This document shows, one piece after another, positions 1 to 5,768 of a stretch of 7,749 nt of DNA. How positions within the stretch are numbered: the stretch's first letter is position 1; each line of letters starts with the position of its first letter. The notes beneath the pieces are model-generated. The model had not been told where the DNA came from. It saw only the letters and a list, made by a program, of their open reading frames with translations, and made no database searches. Both the position numbers and the translations under genes were made by a program. This DNA is from Spirochaeta sp. (lineage in GTDB: Bacteria > Spirochaetota > Spirochaetia > Spirochaetales_E > Spirochaetaceae_B): positions 1-7,749 of the forward strand of contig JAUUYD010000097.1 of NCBI GenBank assembly GCA_030590585.1. Reading direction: 5' to 3'.

Positions 1-1344
1 GGTGAAAATATCAATCCCCGGGAATCGGGTGAGGCCTCTCTGGGCGGCAAGTACAGGTTTCTGCATATAGTGAGTCCTGAAATTGAAAAAGGTCTGGATG
101 CCGACATCTTCATTATTGAAGAAGGTGCCGCCGTGGACCATATCAATAACCTGCGCACAATAATATCCGGATACCTGGAGGTCACTTATGGTTTTTCAAC
201 CAGGGATGCTTATCTGGTAGCCGAGTTTATCACTTACTACAATGCCGTCTATCGCGGTGATATTGGAATGGCGAAAGAGCGTTACAAACAAGCTGTACTT
301 GATGAACTTACGCCGGAGAAAATGGGGCTGGATACCCACTATTCAAATTGGCCGGGTAAAACCCAGATATTGATTCCTCTCAGAGCCGGCGGATCACTTA
401 CAGGGGATTCCCCTCCCGTTGTCGATACCGGAGCCATAAGCGATGAGCAGGTTATCGATGAAATGAGAAACGAAGAGGATATGGGTATCGAGTCCCGGCA
501 GGATATGGTGGAACTCAGGGAAGATGAAATTGATAAAGAGCAGGCACAGCTCGATGAGCAACGTGATGAGCTTGAAACTCGTGAAGATGCCGTAACAGAA
601 GATTTAGAGGAAATTACTGAGAAAGAACAATCAGGTGAAAAACTGACTCCTGCGGAAGAAGAGACAAAAACAGATCTTGAAGAGGAGAAAGCCGCCGTCG
701 AGAAAGAGAAAGCTGTGGTTGAAGAAGAGCAGGAACAGCTTGATGAACGAACCGATGAGGTTCTCGAGATGAGGGACGACATCGCCGAGGACGAAAACAA
801 GAGGCTTGAAGGGGATACAAGCGAAAGCACCTTCAGCTCCGCTCCGCAGATCACCCCTATCTGGTTTCTGATGGTGGATGAACAGGGTGACGGCATTCCC
901 TTCGGCAGGGTAGTGATGTACAACCTTGATGACGGGAAGCGCCTGGCTGTCAGCACTGTGACAGCAGTCCGTGGCCGGACTATTGCCATACTCCCGGAAT
1001 CTCTCCTTGTAATTGCCGGGAAAGAGGGAGGTAACGGCAAGGTGCGGCTCATGCTGCTTGATCAGGAAACACTGGAGACAGAGAAAGAAGGATCCGATGA
1101 TGTTTTTCCAGGATCACTGATGACGGTAAAAGGCAGCGATATCTACCTGGTAACAACGGCAAACGGCGAATGGCGTCTGGGAAAATTTAATACATCTTTG
1201 GACAGAACAGCTGTCAGTGATCTTGCAGTAGAACCCTGGACTTCGATATCTTTTAATGGAGCTTCCCTCTTTGTTCAGGGAGCTTCCGGGGAAATCCTCA
1301 AATTATCGGCTTCCACCCTGAAGGAGGAGGCCAGACTGGAGTAA
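1..1344 (+). CDS. P83/100-family spirochaetal antigen homologue, C-terminal part (5' end outside window)
   Basis: The frame is open from base 1 to the TAA at 1342-1344 (447 visible residues), so the GTG at 70 is internal and not a start. Visible residues 1-23 contain NPRESGEA and GGKYRFL and run straight into SPEIEKGLDADIF. I recognise this stretch, with VDHINNLR and the YYNAVYRG region, as the conserved part of the P83/100 family (Borrelia P83/100, Treponema homologues). The family is known as large exported or envelope-associated antigens; the biochemical role is unknown. A very acidic, Glu/Lys/Asp-rich coiled coil covers about residues 147-270 (nt 439-810) with repeated DELETRED-like heptads. 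The remaining 175 residues are hydrophobic/beta-rich, with short repeats of the form 'IAGKEG', 'YLVTTANG', 'LFVQGASG' that suggest beta-propeller-like blades (inference). The signal peptide, if any, lies outside the window. It ends 9 bases before pyrBI, so the two are probably co-transcribed. Confidence 0.85.
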   Translation, partial: GENINPRESGEASLGGKYRFLHIVSPEIEKGLDADIFIIEEGAAVDHINNLRTIISGYLEVTYGFSTRDAYLVAEFITYYNAVYRGDIGMAKERYKQAVLDELTPEKMGLDTHYSNWPGKTQILIPLRAGGSLTGDSPPVVDTGAISDEQVIDEMRNEEDMGIESRQDMVELREDEIDKEQAQLDEQRDELETREDAVTEDLEEITEKEQSGEKLTPAEEETKTDLEEEKAAVEKEKAVVEEEQEQLDERTDEVLEMRDDIAEDENKRLEGDTSESTFSSAPQITPIWFLMVDEQGDGIPFGRVVMYNLDDGKRLAVSTVTAVRGRTIAILPESLLVIAGKEGGNGKVRLMLLDQETLETEKEGSDDVFPGSLMTVKGSDIYLVTTANGEWRLGKFNTSLDRTAVSDLAVEPWTSISFNGASLFVQGASGEILKLSASTLKEEARLE

Positions 1345-1353
1345 CAACCTAAA

Positions 1354-2934
1354 GTGAATACCAACAATCCTCTCAAGGGCCGCAGCCTGGCTGTGGCAGG
1401 TGATCTGAGCGTCGATGAACAGCGGTATCTTTACCGCAAAACACGGGCATTGAAAGAGGCATGGAAGAGCGGCGGTGATATGGAGCCTTTCCGTATTCAC
1501 GATCCGGATCTGGGTGTTTACCTGATGTTTCTTGAGGCTTCCACCAGAACCAAGGAATCTTTTCGTAATGCCGCGTCTTTTCACGATGTGAAGCTCAATG
1601 TCTTTGATGCATCCTCATCCTCTTTCAAGAAATCTGAGAGTCTGGTTGATACCGTTAAAATGCTTTTCGGATACAGCCGCCGATCAATCTTTGTCATGCG
1701 AACCAGGATGGAGGGGGTTTGTCTTGCCCTTGACGAGCAGATCGGTCTCTATGCCGACCGCCTGGGACGGAAACGGCCGGTGTTCATCAATGGCGGGGAT
1801 GGACGGCATGAACATCCAACCCAGGAATATCTGGATCAGTTCACATTTCTGGAACAGCGAAACTGGGATGACTCACATATTCATGTGGCCCTTATCGGCG
1901 ATCTTCACCATGGACGAACTATTCATTCCAAAGCCGACGGCTTGAAAGCTTTCCGCTCGGTTAAGGTTGATCTGGTGGCACCACAGGAGCTTTCACTGCC
2001 TTTCTCATACAAAGCTGAAATGGAAAATAACGGTTTTGATGTGACCGAATGGGAAAGTATCGAAGAATATCTCTCAGGCGGCAAGGTCAGTGATACCTGG
2101 TATTTCACAAGACTTCAGCTGGAAAGAATGGGTGATGAGATCCGTGAGCGTGAGATGGATCTCAGAGAGGCGGTTACATTCAAAAAATATTTTCTGAACC
2201 GTCTGCCCGAAAATACAAGGTTCTTTCATCCACTGCCCCGGCACCGTGAGAAACCGGTTATTCCATCATTTCTGGATGCTGGTTCTCTTAACGGATGGGA
2301 TGAGCAGAGTATAAATGGTTATTTCACACGGATTATTGAGCTGGCCATGGTTGAGGGAACTCTCGGAGAGGACTTTGACGGGGAGTCGCCCTCATCACCG
2401 GTTAAAGATATTTCATTTATCACCGAGATTCCCATTACCAGAAAAACTGATGTGAAAGATCGATTTAAAGTGGGCATTAAACCAGTGGAAAATGGAACGG
2501 TAATAGATCACATTGCCAAAGGTATGCACGAACAGGAGATATGGAATCAGGTGGATAAGGTACGGCGAACCTTGGGTCTTAACGTCCGCAGCTCCCACGG
2601 TGTTTTTCACACAGGTAATTCCAATGACTTTAAAGGTATCATCTCATTACCTGACATTCTGGAGATCAGCCATACAGAGCTTAAGAAACTGGCCGCCGTA
2701 TCTCCTGACTGCACCCTGAATATAATCAGGGACAGCTCGGTAATTAAAAAATACCGGCTCAGCATGCCGCCTAAAATCTACAAGTTCGATGATATTTCCT
2801 GCAGAAATCCCGATTGTGTTACTTTTCCCGGTGCATTTCAGCATGTTCCTCCTTATTTCTACCGCAGCGAAGGAGAAACCTTTACCTGCAGGTATTGCGG
2901 TAAGAGACACGCCTATGGTGATATCTGGAATTAA
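1354..2934 (+). CDS. pyrBI: Fused aspartate carbamoyltransferase catalytic-regulatory protein (PyrB-PyrI)
   Basis: Catalyses carbamoyl phosphate + L-aspartate to N-carbamoyl-aspartate, the committed step of pyrimidine synthesis, in the cytoplasm. Residues 1 to about 340 are the catalytic chain: STRTKESF (63-70) is the carbamoyl-phosphate loop, KKSESLVDT (92-100) supplies the mobile-loop lysine, HPTQ is at 154-157 and HPLPR at 292-296. After a short Ser/Pro linker (about 341-352), residues 353-526 are a full regulatory chain: GTVIDHI (381-387) is the nucleotide-binding segment, and the zinc cysteines C483, C488, C512 and C515 have the same spacing as E. coli PyrI C109/114/138/141. All key residues are present, so an active, allosteric enzyme is expected. 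Fused PyrBI is known from Thermotoga maritima and treponemes. The start is GTG 1354: GGAG (1338-1341) lies 12 bases upstream, slightly far, but the N-terminus matches my memory of treponemal homologues (DLSVDEQ). It follows the P83/100 gene by 9 bases. Confidence 0.95.
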   Translation: MNTNNPLKGRSLAVAGDLSVDEQRYLYRKTRALKEAWKSGGDMEPFRIHDPDLGVYLMFLEASTRTKESFRNAASFHDVKLNVFDASSSSFKKSESLVDTVKMLFGYSRRSIFVMRTRMEGVCLALDEQIGLYADRLGRKRPVFINGGDGRHEHPTQEYLDQFTFLEQRNWDDSHIHVALIGDLHHGRTIHSKADGLKAFRSVKVDLVAPQELSLPFSYKAEMENNGFDVTEWESIEEYLSGGKVSDTWYFTRLQLERMGDEIREREMDLREAVTFKKYFLNRLPENTRFFHPLPRHREKPVIPSFLDAGSLNGWDEQSINGYFTRIIELAMVEGTLGEDFDGESPSSPVKDISFITEIPITRKTDVKDRFKVGIKPVENGTVIDHIAKGMHEQEIWNQVDKVRRTLGLNVRSSHGVFHTGNSNDFKGIISLPDILEISHTELKKLAAVSPDCTLNIIRDSSVIKKYRLSMPPKIYKFDDISCRNPDCVTFPGAFQHVPPYFYRSEGETFTCRYCGKRHAYGDIWN

Positions 2935-2988
2935 AAGAACCTCAGTATGGGGTAATTCCAAAAACAATCGATTTTTGAAAATACTTCT

Positions 2989-5541
2989 CTAATCCAATAT
3001 ATTCGAAGTGCTGCTGCTGTTGTTTGATGAATTGTTATCCCGGTAGGGATCGCTGCCGCTGTTAAGGTAGAGTGGATCAAGGCCGAGTTCCGCGAACAGG
3101 TCCCGGGTAAAAGCCGCAGCGCTGCTGCCGTCATCGCTCAGGTTTGTGAGGGATGAATCGACGGAGATTTTAATAACCTGTGCTTCGTTTCGATCCTTTT
3201 CGAAATGTGCCATATTGCTGCGGGTTTTCGGTTCTGTACCTGCAATGAAAATCTCATTCCTGAGCTGTTCTTCCGGGGTATCTTCATCGGGGAGCATACC
3301 GGTTCTTTTATCAATTTCCATTTCAACGATTCCTGTTTCCGGTCTTGGGAAATTGATTCTTGGTAAATCTTCATGAATTATTTTCATATAGCGGGCCCAG
3401 ACAGGGCCGGTGGATGTTGCTCCAGTCTGGTAGCGGCCCAGTGAATTGCCCCTCTTATCGAATCCTATCCATAGAGCGGTGGTATAATAGGGCGAAAATC
3501 CCATTGTCCAGGCATCAGTCCAGTTCTGAGTGGTACCGGTCTTTCCGGCTATGGGCATACCGTCGAAACCATCGACAGTCCTTCTTGCATAGGCCAGGGT
3601 GCCCCTTGTCACAGTAGTCTGGAGCATGCTTGTCATGATGTAGGCTGCTTGCGGTGACATTACCTGCATATCCCTTTTTTCCTGTGATTCCCTGAGTTCT
3701 CTTTCGGGATTCACAATGACGTTCCCGTCCCTGTCTTCAATATACCTGATGGCTATGGGTTCCACGGCCTGCCCCCGGTTGGCAATGGTTGAATAAGCCC
3801 TGGCCAATCTGATTGGTGCGATGCTGAGTGTACCCAGGCCCAGAGGATACACCCTGTCGAAGGTTTCTCCGATTTCCTGTGGATCAGTGATGCCCAGCAA
3901 TGCTGCCGATCTGCTGATAGCGGCATCGAAGCCGATTTTTTCAAGAACTGTCAGAGCGGGTATGTTAAGAGATCTTGCCAGGGCGTCTCTGACAAGCACA
4001 TACCCGGCCCAGCGCCCCGCATAGTTACCGGGGACATATGGAGTGCCGTCGGGGCTGATAAACACCCTGGGGCTGTCATGAATCCGTGTTGCCGGGGTAA
4101 TAACGCCGGAACTGATGGCCGCCGAATAGTAAAGAGGCTTAAAGGCCGAACCCGGCATGACTTTTGCATCCATGGCACGGTTAAACTGGTTGTTCCGATT
4201 GAATTCACTGCCGCCTATCATGGCCAGGATATATCCGTTTTCATTATCCAGGGTGATAAGTGCCGTTTCCACATTATTCATTTGATTATGAACACGTGTT
4301 TGTTCGTAGATGATTTTTGTCAGAGATTTAAAATCGCTGAGGCCGAATGTCATAGCCATCATGTCCATTATCGGAGCAAGTTCATTCTCCAGGTATTCCT
4401 GAGCCATGCGTTTTTCCTGGGCCCCTGCCACTCGCATACCAGGGAGATTGAAAATCAGGGACAGAAGATCGATGGTTTCCACCAGTTCCGTTGACGCGTA
4501 ATCTGTTTTTGTATCTCTGTCGTTCCGATATGCCCGGTTCCATTGAATCAAACCTTCTGTCACCTCTTCATCGGCAACTCTCTGGTAATCGAGATTCAAT
4601 GTGGTGTGTATGGTGTAACCGTCACGGTATATATCCTGTTGTCCGAATAGATATTGTTCGATCCTTGTACGGATATACTCACTGAAATACGGCGCTTTAT
4701 CGTTGGCCAATCTATCAAAGTACGGAGAATCAGAAGAGGAACGGGACCAGTCGTAATTTCGCCAGTAGGTTTCAAATGAACTGTCGGATTCATCAGAGCT
4801 GATATATCCTGCCGATACCATCTGATCCAGTATCTCAACCTGTCTTATCCTGGCGGCGTCGGGTTGGATTATTGGAGAATAGAGTCCTGATCCGGCTAAT
4901 TGAATCACCAGCATTACAGCCTCTGCCGGGGAGTTCTCGATGGCGGAATGGCTGAAAAAAAACTGGCTTGCAGCCTCCACTCCATAGGTGTTATGACCGA
5001 AATAAACGGAATTCAGATACTGCTCAAGGATTTCCTGTTTGGTGAAACGTCTTTCAAGCTGGTAGGACCACCAAATCTCTTTAAGTTTTCTGCTGACTGA
5101 AATATCGGTTCTATCGGCATGTCTTGCACCTGCAACCTGCATTGTGAGGGTGCTGAAACCTGAAAAATAGCCATTTTTAGTTATTATATACAGGGTGTTA
5201 TTGATTACAGCCCGGATCAACCCGCCAAGGGACACTCCCGTATGCTTGAAAAATGGCGCATCTTCCCGGGTGAGCAGAGCGTAAATCTGATTTTCCGGCA
5301 GGGATGTAATGGGAATGATGTCGCGCTTTTCATCTGAAAAGAATTCTGTGATGAGTTCTCCGTTGATGTCGAGAAGCTGAGAAGGGATGGCCGGCCTTGA
5401 AGCCATGAGTTCATCCATGTTGCGCGTGTTGCGGTTGGCCGCGAGACTCAAGCCGAGAGCAGCACCAAGGGCGGCGGCTGCGGCAAATAATGAGCCCGCG
5501 AAGAGCAGGACGACGGTCCGGCGTTTCCCGGTAAAAAGCAT
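2989..5541 (-). CDS. Bifunctional class A penicillin-binding protein (PBP1A-type transglycosylase/transpeptidase)
   Basis: Polymerises lipid II into glycan strands and cross-links the peptides, at the outer face of the inner membrane. From ATG 5541 it is 850 residues. A short basic N-terminus (GKRR) and one transmembrane anchor (about 9-35) precede a GT51 domain: EDAPFFKHTG with catalytic E93, GFSTLTMQ (128-135), RKLKE (151-155), and KQEILEQYLN with second glutamate E173. The transpeptidase has PGSAFKP with nucleophile S465 and K468, SLN (524-526) and KTGTTQNWTDAW from 667. Between the domains, about 340-420 is an extra helical stretch. The C-terminus ends in a Ser/Asn-rich tail (about 826-850). 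The frame stays open upstream to 5649, but that extension is translated terminator/hairpin sequence and would put about 36 odd residues before the anchor, so I prefer 5541. AGGAG (5544-5548) is only 2 bases from that ATG. It is convergent with pyrBI, and lies downstream of the PEGA and M23 genes beyond a terminator. Confidence 0.93.
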   Translation of the reverse strand: MLFTGKRRTVVLLFAGSLFAAAAALGAALGLSLAANRNTRNMDELMASRPAIPSQLLDINGELITEFFSDEKRDIIPITSLPENQIYALLTREDAPFFKHTGVSLGGLIRAVINNTLYIITKNGYFSGFSTLTMQVAGARHADRTDISVSRKLKEIWWSYQLERRFTKQEILEQYLNSVYFGHNTYGVEAASQFFFSHSAIENSPAEAVMLVIQLAGSGLYSPIIQPDAARIRQVEILDQMVSAGYISSDESDSSFETYWRNYDWSRSSSDSPYFDRLANDKAPYFSEYIRTRIEQYLFGQQDIYRDGYTIHTTLNLDYQRVADEEVTEGLIQWNRAYRNDRDTKTDYASTELVETIDLLSLIFNLPGMRVAGAQEKRMAQEYLENELAPIMDMMAMTFGLSDFKSLTKIIYEQTRVHNQMNNVETALITLDNENGYILAMIGGSEFNRNNQFNRAMDAKVMPGSAFKPLYYSAAISSGVITPATRIHDSPRVFISPDGTPYVPGNYAGRWAGYVLVRDALARSLNIPALTVLEKIGFDAAISRSAALLGITDPQEIGETFDRVYPLGLGTLSIAPIRLARAYSTIANRGQAVEPIAIRYIEDRDGNVIVNPERELRESQEKRDMQVMSPQAAYIMTSMLQTTVTRGTLAYARRTVDGFDGMPIAGKTGTTQNWTDAWTMGFSPYYTTALWIGFDKRGNSLGRYQTGATSTGPVWARYMKIIHEDLPRINFPRPETGIVEMEIDKRTGMLPDEDTPEEQLRNEIFIAGTEPKTRSNMAHFEKDRNEAQVIKISVDSSLTNLSDDGSSAAAFTRDLFAELGLDPLYLNSGSDPYRDNNSSNNSSSTSNILD

Positions 5542-5548
5542 GGCTCCT

Positions 5549-5577
5549 ACCGTACGTTTGAGGGGAGTGCTTGTCAA
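5549..5577 (-). promoter_or_regulatory. Candidate sigma70-type promoter for the PBP gene
   Basis: On the minus strand, a perfect TTGACA (5572-5577) is separated by 17 bases from TACGGT (5549-5554), which matches only 3 of 6 consensus -10 positions. It sits in the 44 bases between the U-tract of the upstream terminator and the PBP ATG, where a dedicated promoter is needed if that terminator works. A start about 7 bases past the -10 would fall near 5542, giving an mRNA with almost no leader and leaving the AGGAG (5544-5548) untranscribed. The -35 is strong and the -10 weak, so this is a candidate only. Confidence 0.35.
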
Positions 5578-5584
5578 GGATACT

Positions 5585-5620
5585 AAAGTAAAAGAAAAGG
5601 CCGGCCTGGGAGGGCCGGCC
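5585..5620 (-). terminator. Strong intrinsic terminator, minus strand
   Basis: An 8-bp all-GC stem, GGCCGGCC (5613-5620) with GGCCGGCC (5599-5606), closes a 6-base loop CTCCCA (5607-5612). It is followed directly on the minus strand by TTTTCTTTTACTTT (5585-5598). The other side of the stem is not T-rich on the plus strand, so it is directional. It should stop transcription from the M23-PEGA genes or from the candidate RNA start near 5686, before the PBP gene. Confidence 0.8.
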
Positions 5621-5686
5621 ACCCTGCTAGAGGGGTCGGTAACCGGCATAGCGAACTGGGAGGGGTACTATCCCGATTAAGCCGAC
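5590..5686 (-). ncRNA. Candidate structured small RNA or PBP leader RNA, unrecognised family
   Basis: On the minus strand, starting about 7 bases past a -10-like hexamer, the sequence folds by eye into three hairpins. Hairpin 1 (5635-5686) pairs GTCGG (5682-5686) with CCGAC (5635-5639), has a 2-base bulge, then TAATCGG (5673-5679) with CCGGTTA (5640-5646), a G.G mismatch, and ATAG (5668-5671) with CTAT (5648-5651): 16 pairs around a 16-base C-rich loop. Hairpin 2 is CCCT-CTAGC-AGGG (5622-5634). Hairpin 3 is the terminator (5599-5620). Loop 1 and loop 3 share CCCTCCCAG (5656-5664 and 5606-5614), which contains CTCCC and, in loop 1, CCTCC, complementary to Shine-Dalgarno sequences. It lacks the hallmarks of tRNA, 5S rRNA, SRP RNA and c-di-GMP riboswitches. 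Alternatives are a processed 3' UTR of the PEGA mRNA or a transcription-attenuating leader of the PBP gene. Confidence 0.45.
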
Positions 5687-5691
5687 ACCAT

Positions 5692-5720
5692 ATTATCGCA
5701 CCATTTTGTTTAAAACTTAA
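5692..5720 (-). promoter_or_regulatory. Candidate promoter of the structured RNA
   Basis: On the minus strand, TTAAGT (5715-5720) and GATAAT (5692-5697; 5 of 6 to TATAAT) are separated by exactly 17 bases within an AT-rich island that contrasts with the GC-rich DNA on both sides. The -35 matches only 3 of 6. The predicted start, near 5685, coincides with the 5' base of the first hairpin (5686), which makes the pair more credible. Confidence 0.45.
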
Positions 5721-5724
5721 CGTC

Positions 5725-5768
5725 AGGGGCCCCTCAGCGGGTTTTTTTAGCCCAAACCAGCCTGGTTT
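5725..5768. repeat. Two perfect palindromes and a T7 tract downstream of the PEGA gene
   Basis: AGGGGCCCCT (5725-5734) is a perfect 10-base palindrome with no loop. AAACCAG-C-CTGGTTT (5754-5768) is a 15-base inverted repeat with a 1-base centre that includes the first base of the PEGA stop codon. Between them the plus strand has GGG followed by seven T's (5738-5747). On the minus-strand mRNA the second palindrome can fold as a 6-bp hairpin with a 3-base loop at the stop codon, but A's follow it, so it is not an intrinsic terminator there. It may protect the mRNA 3' region or bind a protein; I cannot assign a role. Confidence 0.4.

Noticed and set aside
339..1052. Long minus-strand open frame (237 codons) opposite the P83/100 coiled coil
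   Set aside because: It is the reverse reading of Glu/Lys-rich codons and gives a Ser/Phe-rich low-complexity string. It has no domain, and the plus strand carries a recognised family.
1598..1945. Plus-strand open frame of 115 codons in another frame of pyrBI
   Set aside because: It overlaps the conserved catalytic motifs of pyrBI and shows no family features.
2959..2977. Hairpin CAAAAA/TTTTTG in the convergent gap as a bidirectional terminator
   Set aside because: The stem is 6 bp and nearly all A-T with a 7-base loop, too weak to call; how pyrBI and the PBP transcripts end is not visible.
4078..4494. Plus-strand open frame of 138 codons inside the PBP gene
   Set aside because: It is antisense to conserved transpeptidase coding sequence, with no recognisable domain or ribosome-binding site.
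5542..5649. N-terminal extension of the PBP to an ATG at 5649
   Set aside because: The 36 added residues are translated from the hairpins and terminator stem, precede the transmembrane anchor without purpose, and look like chance openness in GC-rich DNA.
5599..5690. tRNA, 5S rRNA, SRP RNA or c-di-GMP riboswitch in the intergenic region
   Set aside because: I found no T-arm GGTTCGA, no 5S CCGAACTCGG-type core, no SRP GGAAGGNAGCAGCC motif and no GEMM core. Short resemblances such as GGTTACCGA are not in the right context.
5725..5747. Plus-strand intrinsic terminator from CCCCTCAGCGGG plus T7
   Set aside because: Only about 3 bp can pair next to the T's, and no plus-strand gene lies upstream that would need it.
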